Assembly: GCA_009926615.1 (NCBI GenBank)
Contig: RFOM01000028.1
Location: forward strand, 1 to 45,004
Length of the DNA: 45,004 nucleotides
Direction: 5' to 3'
Source of the DNA: Pseudomonadota bacterium
GTDB taxonomy: Bacteria > Bdellovibrionota_B > Oligoflexia > Silvanigrellales > Silvanigrellaceae
Below, piece by piece: positions 8,681 through 17,156 of the stretch. The position numbers and the translations under genes are program-made. The notes under the pieces are model-generated. The model searched no databases. It had not been told where the DNA came from and saw only the letters and a list, made by a program, of their open reading frames with translations. Position 1 is the first letter of the stretch; every line of letters starts with the position of its first letter.

Positions 8681-9313
8681 TCAGAGTGCGATGCCCAAAA
8701 CTCCGCGGGCGGCCCAAAAGCTGTACTTCATCTCACCGTGAGTCTCGTGAGTGACAGCGCCGGTTCCGGTGCTGAATTCAGCACCCAGCCGAATGAGAGG
8801 AAACGGAGTAATCAATGCCCGAAGAGTCACACCTGTTTCAGAACCTTTGGTTGCTTTACCAGTCACTGTGCTTGTCGGCTTGACGACTTCCTTGGTCCCG
8901 CCGGTCGGAAATCCGTAATTCACACCCGCCTGCAAAGTGACTACCGGTACCAAACCGACATGTACACCGGCTTCAAGTCCCGCAGCGTTGAACTTTACGG
9001 TTTCTTTGGCCTTCAGTGCAGCCGCGTCGTCGTACTCGCGAATGGAGGTTCCCGTCTGAATTTCAGGACCGGCGTAAATACTGATGCCGGGGACAGGACC
9101 AAAAATATCAAAATGACCTGCCAGTTTGGCATTCACACCGGTGAGTGCCTTGCTTGAAGCCGTAGAACCGGACTCCGGAGTGTGCTGTGACAAACCGCCT
9201 GCGCCGAAAAGACGAATATCGGCATTCGCACCGCTGACTGTACAAACTGAAATAACAGCTGCCGCACCACAAATCAGAAACTTTGGCACCGAACGAAAAC
9301 CTGCTGTTTGCAT
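8681..9313 (-). CDS. Exported outer-membrane beta-barrel-like protein
   Basis: The 210-residue product has a signal peptide with cleavage likely after Ala31 (GANA|D). Short alternating polar/hydrophobic strands rich in Gly, Thr and aromatic residues follow, such as GISIYAGPEIQTGTSI, LQAGVNYGFPTGG and LIRLGAEFSTG. Such strands are typical of small beta-barrels. The C-terminus is GVLGIAL rather than a classical terminal Phe. GGGAG sits 8 nt before the ATG. The start is only 15 bp after the preceding gene, so it is the last gene of the recJ transcript, followed by the shared terminator. No family is recognised, and the link to recJ is positional only. Confidence 0.75.
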   Translation of the reverse strand: MQTAGFRSVPKFLICGAAAVISVCTVSGANADIRLFGAGGLSQHTPESGSTASSKALTGVNAKLAGHFDIFGPVPGISIYAGPEIQTGTSIREYDDAAALKAKETVKFNAAGLEAGVHVGLVPVVTLQAGVNYGFPTGGTKEVVKPTSTVTGKATKGSETGVTLRALITPFPLIRLGAEFSTGTGAVTHETHGEMKYSFWAARGVLGIAL

Positions 9314-9328
9314 AGCCGCATCTCCCTT

Positions 9329-10462
9329 CTATTTTAGACGGATCTCGATCACAAAACCGGTATTGTTGTTTTTAAACTCAAATTCCGTCTCACACGCATG
9401 TGCAAGATCGATCCATGTAATCAAGCTGATGAGAGCATAAAGCGTATTCGGGCTTGATGCAGGATCAGGAGCCAAAAACGTGAGCCCCTTTTCAATTCTG
9501 TCATTCACAGGCAACGACGAATCGTTCGCAATCGCAAGATATTCATCGGGTATTGAAAAACCGTCAACTTCCCATCGCGCAACAACGCGGCCCTGAACGC
9601 TTTTGGCGGAAAAAACCACACTCGAACCGCGACGTGCAAAATACGCAGATGCCCGCCATGGCCCTACCAGCAACCTGCGCAGCAATCCCTCCTGTGCGGT
9701 TGCTTTTAAGGGGGTAACAATAGCTGACTCAATGTTAATTCCTTTGCGTCTCCACGTTGTGTCGAAAGAATCTGCCACTTCCCTGAAAACAACGGCAGCA
9801 TCAAGCTGTTTCGGAGGGTTCTTGCTGACAAGCTTTGTGATCATTCCCTGCGGATCGTTTGCCAGATAAATCTCAAATTCATCGAGACTGTCCAGAACTT
9901 CATTCCAGCGGCGTTTGAGAAGATTTGCAGATTCAACCGAGCCGCCCGAGGAATCCTGAGCAGATCTGTCCAAGAGCGGCTTTACGTTTTGAAAGGACTT
10001 TTCACTTGCATAAGCTCTGACCTGAGAAACAAACTGGGACAGTGCAAGCTCGGGTGCAGGCGGACCGCGCCGCCCTTCATCAAGCCGGACTTGCCCGCGC
10101 AGCCAGTAAAACGCAACAGTCATGGGTGAGTCGGCTGCATGCAGCGGGAGTATATTACGAAGCTCAGTTCCCACAAATCTGAACACAATCAGCCCTGTGA
10201 GAATCACACCGAAAACAACCAAGCCGACTCCCGTCACTGCCGAAGTTCCGTTCATCAAACGTGTGCCGGAATAAACTGCGAATGAAAGGATCAAACCAGC
10301 AAGAATCAGAAGTCGCAGACGAAAGATCTGCAAAAAAACAGAAACCGCAAATCGGGCCGCCGCAGGGGTATTGCCGGTCGATAAAGACGAAGATGTTTCC
10401 GACACCGCTTTCTTTTTCGCTGACGGCGCATACCACGGATCGGAGTTGTTGATTTGGTTCAT
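9329..10462 (-). CDS. Two-TM membrane protein resembling a degenerate histidine kinase
   Basis: The 377-residue product has an N-terminal cytoplasmic stretch, two adjacent membrane helices (about 47-64 and 77-97) and a long cytoplasmic part. That part reads like a histidine-kinase core. A helix at 182-202 (KRRWNEVLDSLDEF) resembles the second DHp helix. Next, AAVVFREVADSF plus TTWRRKGINIE at 222-245 matches the linker before the ATPase domain. GLLRRLLVGPWRASAYFARR (259-278) sits where the N box belongs, and FVIEIRLK closes the protein as in HATPase_c domains. The acceptor His helix, the N-box Asn and the DxGxG glycines are missing. By inference it is an inactive pseudokinase. ATG 10462 was preferred over an upstream TTG that overlaps recJ. 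Confidence 0.65.
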   Translation of the reverse strand: MNQINNSDPWYAPSAKKKAVSETSSSLSTGNTPAAARFAVSVFLQIFRLRLLILAGLILSFAVYSGTRLMNGTSAVTGVGLVVFGVILTGLIVFRFVGTELRNILPLHAADSPMTVAFYWLRGQVRLDEGRRGPPAPELALSQFVSQVRAYASEKSFQNVKPLLDRSAQDSSGGSVESANLLKRRWNEVLDSLDEFEIYLANDPQGMITKLVSKNPPKQLDAAVVFREVADSFDTTWRRKGINIESAIVTPLKATAQEGLLRRLLVGPWRASAYFARRGSSVVFSAKSVQGRVVARWEVDGFSIPDEYLAIANDSSLPVNDRIEKGLTFLAPDPASSPNTLYALISLITWIDLAHACETEFEFKNNNTGFVIEIRLK

Positions 10463-10481
10463 CGCAAGCTCTCGGCAATCA

Positions 10482-12254
10482 TTACAATCGGGTCGATACC
10501 GCCAAATCAATAATGCGCAGGTCCGACTTCAAGCGACCGCCCCAACGGGAAAGCCGCCCCTCGACCACAAGATCGACAACTTCCTCACTGGCAACGAATT
10601 GCTCAATCTCGGAAGCCAAGCCAAAAGCCGTCAGTGGGATGCTGTCATTCGAAAATAACCACACCCTTGCATGCTTTGAATCCGGTGCTTGACCAATACG
10701 TTTACTATGCCCCAGCCTGACCCGTTTTATCAACCACTTGGGACGGGGATTTTCCGCTCCGAAGGGTTCCAGCGCATCCATCAGCGTGCATATACGGCTG
10801 CTCAACAATTCAAACGGCACAATTCCGTCGACTTCAAGGCGGGGCGAAGGGACTGTTCCGCCGAGTGCCCGACGCACTTCGGACTCGAAAGTTTCCTTCA
10901 ACCATGGCAACAATTCGGGTTTCAAAGTCATACCCACCGCATACGCATGCCCGCCGAACGAAATAAAATTTTCCCTCAGCGGCGAGAGCACGGCAAAAAG
11001 ATCAAATCCCGCGATACTGCGCCCGCTCCCTTTCAATTTCCCGTCGACAACCGTGAAAATCAGACTGGGCTTGTGCAACTTCTCTGCCACCCGTGCGGCA
11101 ACAAGCCCGACAACTCCGGCGTGCCAGCGTTCATCATGAAGCACGACCGAGTAAAATTCGCCCGACCATTTTTCTGCAACCGCCAGAGCCTGCTCTACGG
11201 CTTTCTTTTCAAGCTCCTGCCGTGCAGCATTCTCCGAATGAAGGAATTGGGCGATTTCTCCGGCCCGTTGCCAGTCTTCCGTCATCATCAACTCTGCAGA
11301 CGCCATGGCAGAACCCAATCGGCCGGCAGCATTGAGACGGGGCCCGATTTTAAAACCCACGTCAGTTGCATCGATGACTCCGTTTTCCTCTTTCCAGCCT
11401 GCAAGGCGAATCAGAGCCGCCAGACCGTGACGACGGCCGCCGAGAATATTCTCGTGCATGACCGAAAGTCCGACCTTGCACAAAATGTGATTGACTCCGT
11501 TCAAGGGAGCGACATCGGCAATCGTACCGACGGCAACCAGATCCAAATATTTGCGGAGATTCAATTTATCGGCAGACGGGTGATTGCGTGCGCGCAGGTG
11601 CGCCCGCAAAGCGATTAAAAGGTAAAATGCGACCCCGACACCTGCGAGCATTTTGAAAGGGAATTCACAACCCGCCTGCTTGGGATTGAGGATTGCAAAG
11701 GCGGACGGCAAAACTTCGGGCGGTTCGTGGTGATCTGTAATAATCACGTCCAGCCCGAGCTCACGCGCACGCTCGCAGGCAGTGACTGCGGAAATTCCGT
11801 TGTCGACAGTCACCACCAAGCCGCCGCCGGCGGCGGCGATTTTCTCAAGCCCGACGGGGTTGAGGCCGTAGCCCTCGGCCAGACGATCCGGAATATAGAC
11901 TTCAACGGAGTGGCCAAGCTCTGCAAATGCAAGTTTGAGCATCGCGCATGACGTTGTTCCGTCGACATCATAGTCACCGAAAATCGTGATGCGACCGCCT
12001 CTGTCGAGTTCCTGAATGATGCGCTCGGCAGCCTTTGAGATGTCTTTGAGCGTTTCCCAGTTGGGCAAAAAAGAAAGTAAATTTTTTTCGGCAGCAGAGC
12101 CCTCATCATCAATACCCCGCACCTTCTGAAGACGCTGTGAAATGTACGTCTCGTACATTTCAGCATTTTTGAGGGCATCTTCGCGCAGGAACCACCGATG
12201 TCTGGACGACTCACCCAAACATTCCGAAACACTGACCTGACCGGAGAGGGTCAT
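10482..12254 (-). CDS. recJ: Single-stranded-DNA-specific exonuclease RecJ
   Basis: RecJ digests single-stranded DNA 5' to 3' in recombination, mismatch and base-excision repair. The 590-residue product shows the DHH-family motifs: FGDYDVDGTTS (Asp residues at 94-98), VTVDNGIS, TDHHEPPE (DHH at 174-176), VGTIADVAPL, and the DHHA1-side GPRLNAAGRL, followed by the C-terminal OB-like region. All metal-binding residues are present. The ATG at 12254 lies 15 bp after the secF stop, with AAGG about 12 nt upstream. The gene is therefore probably co-transcribed with secDF, an arrangement seen in several proteobacterial and deltaproteobacterial-type genomes. Confidence 0.96.
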   Translation of the reverse strand: MTLSGQVSVSECLGESSRHRWFLREDALKNAEMYETYISQRLQKVRGIDDEGSAAEKNLLSFLPNWETLKDISKAAERIIQELDRGGRITIFGDYDVDGTTSCAMLKLAFAELGHSVEVYIPDRLAEGYGLNPVGLEKIAAAGGGLVVTVDNGISAVTACERARELGLDVIITDHHEPPEVLPSAFAILNPKQAGCEFPFKMLAGVGVAFYLLIALRAHLRARNHPSADKLNLRKYLDLVAVGTIADVAPLNGVNHILCKVGLSVMHENILGGRRHGLAALIRLAGWKEENGVIDATDVGFKIGPRLNAAGRLGSAMASAELMMTEDWQRAGEIAQFLHSENAARQELEKKAVEQALAVAEKWSGEFYSVVLHDERWHAGVVGLVAARVAEKLHKPSLIFTVVDGKLKGSGRSIAGFDLFAVLSPLRENFISFGGHAYAVGMTLKPELLPWLKETFESEVRRALGGTVPSPRLEVDGIVPFELLSSRICTLMDALEPFGAENPRPKWLIKRVRLGHSKRIGQAPDSKHARVWLFSNDSIPLTAFGLASEIEQFVASEEVVDLVVEGRLSRWGGRLKSDLRIIDLAVSTRL

Positions 12255-12269
12255 GAATTGGGATACCTT

Positions 12270-13307
12270 TCAGGACGGCCTGCGACGGATCACGACAGGA
12301 GGAATTTCGTTGGGATCCTTCTTTTGTTTGGCTTTCTGGGCAGGATCGGAAGGCCGCCAGCCCATGCGCTTAAGATACTGGTCCATCACGATCGTCAAAG
12401 GAGCTGCAACGTAGATTGATGAGTAGGTTCCGACCAAAATTCCGATAAACATCGTCAAGGCAAAATCCTCAATTGCACCGCCGCCGACGAACGTCAGAAC
12501 GATAAGTGCACCGAGACCGGTAGCGGAAGTCAAAACCGTGCGGTTCATCGTCTGGCTGATACTGCGGTTGATGACTTCAATCATCGGCATTTTAGGTGAG
12601 GTTTCCTGAGTCTCGCGGATACGGTCATAAACAATTACCGTGTCATTGATCGAGTAGCCGACAATGGTCAGAAACGCGGCAATCGAAGAAGTCGTAAACG
12701 GCTTACCCAAAGCCGTCATGAATCCAAGTGCAATAATAACGTCATGCACAAGACAAAGCACAGCCCCCGGAGAGAAGCGGCTGTCGAACCGCAGCGCAAT
12801 GTAGGCAAGAATCCCGAGGAACGAGAGAAGCAGCGCGAAATAACCCTTGCGCTCCTCCTCCTTACCGATTTTTCCTGAAATATTGGTTTTGGAATCCATC
12901 CGGATCTTGTCTGCTCCCACGGATGTTTCAATTTTCTTGTAGAGCTCATCAGCTTTACCGCCAATTTCCTTTTCATCCTGTCCGCGTTCACGCTGCAACC
13001 GGACAACAAATGAGGCAACTTTGTCTTTGGCAGCATCGCCGATGCTCGTAACCTCGACCTTTCCGACATTGGCCTGTTCCGCAAACTGCAGAATTTTTTC
13101 ACGGGTGAATGAAGTGTCGGTGATGGAAACCTGAACCTCGGCACCGCCGAGAAAGTCGATGCTGTAGTTAATGCCTCTGACCGCAACGACCAGCAGCGAA
13201 GCAATAACCATGGCCAGTGAAATACCGATTGTCACTCCGCGCCACTTCATGAAGTCGAACGTATAGTGCGGCGGAAATATCTCAACGTTGCCGAATTTTA
13301 ATCTCAT
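12270..13307 (-). CDS. secF: Protein translocase subunit SecF
   Basis: SecF pairs with SecD to use the proton gradient to pull exported proteins through SecYEG. This 345-residue protein has the SecF signature INYSIDFLGGAEVQV in the first periplasmic domain, after TM1 (near residues 25-43). GYSINDTVIVYDRIRE sits in TM4-5, and the C-terminal segment is TSATGLGALIVLTFVGGGAI. The periplasmic region is somewhat long and Lys-rich. It starts 24 bp after secD and is part of the same operon. Confidence 0.96.
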   Translation of the reverse strand: MRLKFGNVEIFPPHYTFDFMKWRGVTIGISLAMVIASLLVVAVRGINYSIDFLGGAEVQVSITDTSFTREKILQFAEQANVGKVEVTSIGDAAKDKVASFVVRLQRERGQDEKEIGGKADELYKKIETSVGADKIRMDSKTNISGKIGKEEERKGYFALLLSFLGILAYIALRFDSRFSPGAVLCLVHDVIIALGFMTALGKPFTTSSIAAFLTIVGYSINDTVIVYDRIRETQETSPKMPMIEVINRSISQTMNRTVLTSATGLGALIVLTFVGGGAIEDFALTMFIGILVGTYSSIYVAAPLTIVMDQYLKRMGWRPSDPAQKAKQKKDPNEIPPVVIRRRPS

Positions 13308-13331
13308 GTCGGAATCCTCAATCTATCTTCA

Positions 13332-15152
13332 TCAGCTGAAGCGGCGGATGCGGGTTTTTTCAATCAACCACTGACCCATCACTTCGGTCACGTAGTAAGA
13401 CGAAAACAGTGTCGAAATAATTCCCGCAAGCAACGTAATTGCAAAACCCTTTACCGCGGGATTTCCGTAAATCAAAAGAACGACACCGGCGACTGCCGAC
13501 GTCACGTGCGCATCGACCAGAGTTTCGAAACTTTGATTGTATCCTCGGTAAAATGCCTGCTTTGCGTCGAGACCGTTGCGCATTTCTTCGCGAATCCGCT
13601 CGTTGATAATGACGTTTCCGTCAACCGCAACTGCCATGGTCAGCACGATTCCGGCAATACCCGGAAGCGTAAGCGTCGCGCCGAACGCGGCAAGAAATGC
13701 AAGAATCAAAACAGCATTGAGAAGCATGGCCAGATTCGCCACCATGCCCGACACACCATAAAAATAGAGCATGAAACCGACAACGAGAATTGCAGCAATA
13801 CCTGAGCTCAAAACACCGGCTTTGATGTTTTCTTCACCCTCGCTCGGACCGACCTGACGCTCTTCGATAATTTTAACACTCGCGGGCAACGCACCTGCAC
13901 GAAGAACCAGCGCAAGGTCCTGTGCATCTTTGCGCTGCTGATTCATGTCCTGCGAACGGCCGAGTGTGATTTGGGCACGGCCGCCCAGAATCGGTTCATT
14001 CACAACCGGATCACTGGTGATGTTTTCATCCAGAATAATCGCAATTTTGTGGGGTGCATTCTGCGGCTCGCGCACTTGTTTGGTGAGGTCGCCAAAAACC
14101 TTTGCACCTTGCGGATTAAAATTAAGGCTCACAACATATTGCGGAACGAGACTGTTTCGGTCTTCGTTTTCATGGGCGCTTTCGATCATGTCGCCGGTCA
14201 GTCTTGACGTCAGCTCGACAAGGCTGGGAGTCGCGCTGACAAGCTTGGAAACGCCGCCGGTATTGTCCATTTTTCTGTCGAGCATGACCGTCAGAGTTTT
14301 TGAAATCTTTCCTTTATCCCGCAGCCATTGCGAAATTTTTTGCATCGTCTCGGGCTTGGTGTCTTCTTTCGGGATGTTCAGCGCAGTTCGGGCTTCCTGA
14401 ATAACGTTTTCAAGCTGGTCGGTTCTCAGTTCGGCGGAAACCATGCGGAAATCGAGTTGCGCAGTATTGCCGATCAGCTGCTTTGCGCGGGCAGGATCCT
14501 GAAGTCCGGGCATCTGAACAACGATTCTCCGGTCGCCCTGACGAAAAATATTCGGTTCGGCAACGCCGAACTGGTCGATTCGGTTGCGGATGGTGTTGAT
14601 GGCCTGCTGGAGAATCTCGGCGCTGTATGTTTCGACACTTGCGGGCTGAGCGACATATTGCACGTTCTTGCCGTCCAGTTTGTCGAACTGAATCAGAATC
14701 GTCTGTTCGCCGACAATCTTTTTGAATGCTTCCAGTTTCGCCGGATCTTCAATTTCGACCGTTGTTTTATAATCGTCTGCAACATTGGCTGACTGAGATT
14801 TGATCCCTTCTTTATCGGCCAAATCGCGGGCACGGTTCATTGCACGCGAAATGGTGTCACGCACCGACTTCTCGGCATCCACCTCAAGAACCAAATGGAG
14901 GCCTCCCTTGAGGTCGAGTCCAAGTGAAATTCTCTGTGACGGAAGCGCAGCCTCAGCCCAACGGTGATACCAGTTCACCGGACGCCCGAGAGTTTCCTCA
15001 CCGACCGGAGCGTCGCGCTTCCACGTCTGCGGATCACCCAAAAAGGTCGGAATAGTGAAGAGAAGTGAGAATAATACCGCACAAAGCGTCAATGAAAATT
15101 TGACCCACCACATCAGCGGCAGGCCGGTAAAAATTCCTTGGCCTTTTTCCAT
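13332..15152 (-). CDS. secD: Protein translocase subunit SecD
   Basis: SecD is the larger partner of SecF. The product is 606 residues from ATG 15152. The longest frame begins ten codons earlier at a TTG, which has no better ribosome site. TM1 lies near residues 14-34. The P1 domain starts with RISLGLDLKGGLHLVLEVD, P1 repeats contain INTIRNRIDQFGVAEPN, and the membrane part carries ILAFLAAFGATLTLPGIAGI and VAVDGNVIINERIREEM. All segments expected for full-length SecD are present. It is preceded by a 191-bp gap with two hairpins, so expression may be separate from yajC. Confidence 0.96.
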   Translation of the reverse strand: MEKGQGIFTGLPLMWWVKFSLTLCAVLFSLLFTIPTFLGDPQTWKRDAPVGEETLGRPVNWYHRWAEAALPSQRISLGLDLKGGLHLVLEVDAEKSVRDTISRAMNRARDLADKEGIKSQSANVADDYKTTVEIEDPAKLEAFKKIVGEQTILIQFDKLDGKNVQYVAQPASVETYSAEILQQAINTIRNRIDQFGVAEPNIFRQGDRRIVVQMPGLQDPARAKQLIGNTAQLDFRMVSAELRTDQLENVIQEARTALNIPKEDTKPETMQKISQWLRDKGKISKTLTVMLDRKMDNTGGVSKLVSATPSLVELTSRLTGDMIESAHENEDRNSLVPQYVVSLNFNPQGAKVFGDLTKQVREPQNAPHKIAIILDENITSDPVVNEPILGGRAQITLGRSQDMNQQRKDAQDLALVLRAGALPASVKIIEERQVGPSEGEENIKAGVLSSGIAAILVVGFMLYFYGVSGMVANLAMLLNAVLILAFLAAFGATLTLPGIAGIVLTMAVAVDGNVIINERIREEMRNGLDAKQAFYRGYNQSFETLVDAHVTSAVAGVVLLIYGNPAVKGFAITLLAGIISTLFSSYYVTEVMGQWLIEKTRIRRFS

Positions 15153-15224
15153 AGCCTGATCATCCTCGAAGGCTGCGATCAATCAAACGACAATAAGAGG
15201 CTACGATAGCAAAAATAAACTGCG

Positions 15225-15245
15225 TTTGGCCACAGCGAGGCCAAA
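15225..15245. promoter_or_regulatory. Inverted repeat upstream of secD
   Basis: The perfect 7-bp arms tttggcc and ggccaaa are separated by 7 bp. The repeat lies just downstream of the yajC terminator and upstream of secD on the minus strand. A weak promoter (TGGCCA, 18 bp, TATCGT) would overlap its right arm in the minus direction. It could be an operator or a leader hairpin. Confidence 0.35.
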
Positions 15246-15263
15246 AATTCGGGACAAATAAAA

Positions 15264-15292
15264 AAGGGACCCGCGAATATGCAAGGTCCCTT
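15264..15292 (-). terminator. Intrinsic terminator after yajC
   Basis: Read on the minus strand, the arms AAGGGACC and GGTCCCTT form an 8-bp stem with a 13-nt loop, followed by a T-rich run (TTTTTTAT). It lies between yajC and secD, so it would end the yajC transcript or attenuate read-through into secDF-recJ. Confidence 0.75.
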
Positions 15293-15343
15293 GTCAATGC
15301 CCGATGCACGATGGCATCTGACATTCTGATTAAATTTGACTCA

Positions 15344-15796
15344 TTATTGCGCAGGCTGAAGACTGGGTTTACCGAGTTCACCTGAAATCGTCGACTTGAG
15401 CACGCGCACTGTCGTGCTTCCGAGATCGAGCGTGACGATCGTGTCGGTAATGACGGTAATGCGTCCTATCAAACCGCTTGCGGTCACAACTTCCATTCCG
15501 GTTTTCAGGCTCTCAATGAAATTTTTGTGATCCTTTTGGCGCTTTTGCTGAGGACGGATGACAAAAAAGTACATGAACAAAATCATGCCGCCAAAAATGA
15601 CCAAATTCATCCATGCGGCCGGAGCACCCGCCTGCGCTGCTGCGCCGGCTGCCGGCTGACCGCCCGCCACTGCAACAGGACCACCGTCAGCAGCAGGAGT
15701 TCCCTGTGCCAACGCCGCACCGGTCAGTGTCAGCGATGCAATTGAAACGTATACGCGGCCAAGAACCTGTTGAGCATTGAGAGAATGAATGAACAT
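15344..15796 (-). CDS. yajC: Sec translocon accessory protein YajC, with extra N-terminal segment
   Basis: YajC associates with SecDF. The diagnostic region is MILFMYFFVIRPQQKRQKDH (residues 71-90), followed by the small cytoplasmic domain with TGMEVVTASGLIGRI. Before it lies an unusual 60-residue extension: a signal-like hydrophobic stretch ending AALA|Q (residue 30) and an Ala/Gly/Pro linker. Classical YajC starts almost directly with its single TM. ATG 15796 has GGAG 8 nt upstream and is preferred to the TTG at 15826. A terminator separates it from secD. Confidence 0.9.
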   Translation of the reverse strand: MFIHSLNAQQVLGRVYVSIASLTLTGAALAQGTPAADGGPVAVAGGQPAAGAAAQAGAPAAWMNLVIFGGMILFMYFFVIRPQQKRQKDHKNFIESLKTGMEVVTASGLIGRITVITDTIVTLDLGSTTVRVLKSTISGELGKPSLQPAQ

Positions 15797-15832
15797 TTGC
15801 AAAACTCCATAAAAATTGGCCTGCAATAAAAA

Positions 15833-15856
15833 AGGCGGACCATTTTCGGACCGCCT
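15833..15856 (-). terminator. Intrinsic terminator after the acyl-CoA dehydrogenase gene
   Basis: On the minus strand AGGCGG pairs with CCGCCT, interrupted by one mismatch and extended by two more pairs. The loop is six bases and a T-run (TTTTTTATT) follows. It ends the acyl-CoA dehydrogenase transcript just before yajC. Confidence 0.75.
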
Positions 15857-15883
15857 GATGTTTGCCGACCGATGCGCGCTTCT

Positions 15884-17050
15884 TTAGCGGTTCAGACAGA
15901 GCTTTGCAATCGTCTGGAGTTGCATATTGGATGTACCTTCGTAAATTTTCCCGATTTTTGCATCGCGGTAAAACTTCTCGGCCGGAAATTCCTTAATGAA
16001 TCCGTATCCTCCGAACAATTCCAAGGCCAAGCTCGAGACCCTTTCGGCAACCTCGCTCGCAAAGTGTTTTGCCATTGCCGCCTCGCGGACAAAATCCATT
16101 CCGGCATCCTTGAGTCTGGCTGCATTATAAACCATCAATTTTGCCGCTTCGATGTCGGTCGCCATCTGCGCAATTTGGAACTGAACTCCCTGAAATTCAC
16201 TCAGCGACTTTCCAAATTGTTCACGCTGTTTGACGTAGGTCATGGCGGCCGCGTAAGCACCCTCGGCGAGTCCGAGCATTTGAGCGGCAATACCGATGCG
16301 GCCCTCATTCAGAGTCTCAATGGCAATCTTGTATCCTTTGCCGATTTCCCCGAGCACGTTCTCTTTAGGAATTTTGCAGTCTTCAAAAATCAGTTCACAG
16401 GTGCTGCTCGCCCGAATGCCGAGTTTGACTTCCTTCTTTCCGAGCGCAAATCCGGCCATGCCCTTCTCGACAACGAACGCGGTGATCCCCTTGTAGCCCG
16501 CTTCCGGATTCAGATTGGCGAACACGATAAAAATGTCGGCCTCTTTGGCGTTGGTAATAAAAACTTTCTTGCCGGTAAGACGGTAATGGGTTCCCTCGTC
16601 CCACGCCCGTGTGCGCAGGGCAAAGGCGTCGGATCCGCTGTTGGGTTCCGTCAAACAGTAAGCCCCGACTTTCGATGACGTCAGCTGGGTCAAATATTTG
16701 TTTCTAAGATTCTCCGTGCCCCACTTCAGAAAAGCATTTTCTACAAGCGTGTTCTGCACGTCCATGAGCACACTGACACTCGGGTCAACCTGAGCCAGAG
16801 CTTCAATGATCAGAATGGCATTAAAAAACGTGCTGCCCGCACCGCCGTATTTTTCGGGTACTTCAACTCCCATAAATCCGAGCTCATGCATTTTACGGAT
16901 GATGGACGGATCCATTGTTTCCGTTTCATCCATTTTGTGGACCAGCGGACCGACTTCTTTCTTTGCAAAGTCGAGTGCGGACTGGAAAAACATTCTTTCA
17001 TCTTCACTAAGGTGAGTGAGCGGGAGCGTTTTTGTTTGAGCCTCGGTCAT
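15884..17050 (-). CDS. Acyl-CoA dehydrogenase, short/branched-chain type
   Basis: This FAD enzyme oxidises acyl-CoA to 2-enoyl-CoA and passes electrons to ETF. The 388-residue length is typical. Visible features are the flavin/substrate motif YCLTEPNSGSDAF near residue 130, KKVFITNA, the REQFGKSLSEFQ helix, ELFGGYGFIKEFPAEKFYRD, and the catalytic Glu in IYEGTSNMQ near residue 374. The Glu position and the sequence resemble short/branched-chain enzymes such as butyryl-, isobutyryl- or 2-methylbutyryl-CoA dehydrogenases. Exact chain specificity is inferred. AAGGA lies about 6 nt before the ATG. It follows icmF and the aminotransferase on the same strand with a 106-bp gap, so co-regulation is likely but not certain. 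Confidence 0.93.
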   Translation of the reverse strand: MTEAQTKTLPLTHLSEDERMFFQSALDFAKKEVGPLVHKMDETETMDPSIIRKMHELGFMGVEVPEKYGGAGSTFFNAILIIEALAQVDPSVSVLMDVQNTLVENAFLKWGTENLRNKYLTQLTSSKVGAYCLTEPNSGSDAFALRTRAWDEGTHYRLTGKKVFITNAKEADIFIVFANLNPEAGYKGITAFVVEKGMAGFALGKKEVKLGIRASSTCELIFEDCKIPKENVLGEIGKGYKIAIETLNEGRIGIAAQMLGLAEGAYAAAMTYVKQREQFGKSLSEFQGVQFQIAQMATDIEAAKLMVYNAARLKDAGMDFVREAAMAKHFASEVAERVSSLALELFGGYGFIKEFPAEKFYRDAKIGKIYEGTSNMQLQTIAKLCLNR

Positions 17051-17156
17051 TTTGTCTTCCTTTTTTTTGGCGCGGGACCGTCCTGTGCATCAATCGACAC
17101 CCGAGGACAGATCCCACCTTAGAGCGTTCGACTTCCCCTATGCAATATGTCGGCTT

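Noticed and set aside
10689..11618. 309-codon ORF antisense to recJ
   Set aside because: RecJ motifs cover the other strand. The antisense translation is rich in His, Arg, Cys and Pro as expected of a shadow.
15160..15324. 54-codon ORF in the yajC-secD gap with a hydrophobic segment, considered as an export-sensing arrest peptide like SecM or VemP
   Set aside because: No ribosome site before its ATG, it reads through the terminator hairpin, and no signal-peptide pattern or arrest motif is recognisable.
15872..16678. 268-codon ORF antisense to the acyl-CoA dehydrogenase
   Set aside because: Shadow of a clearly coding gene; it also runs through the yajC-side terminator region.
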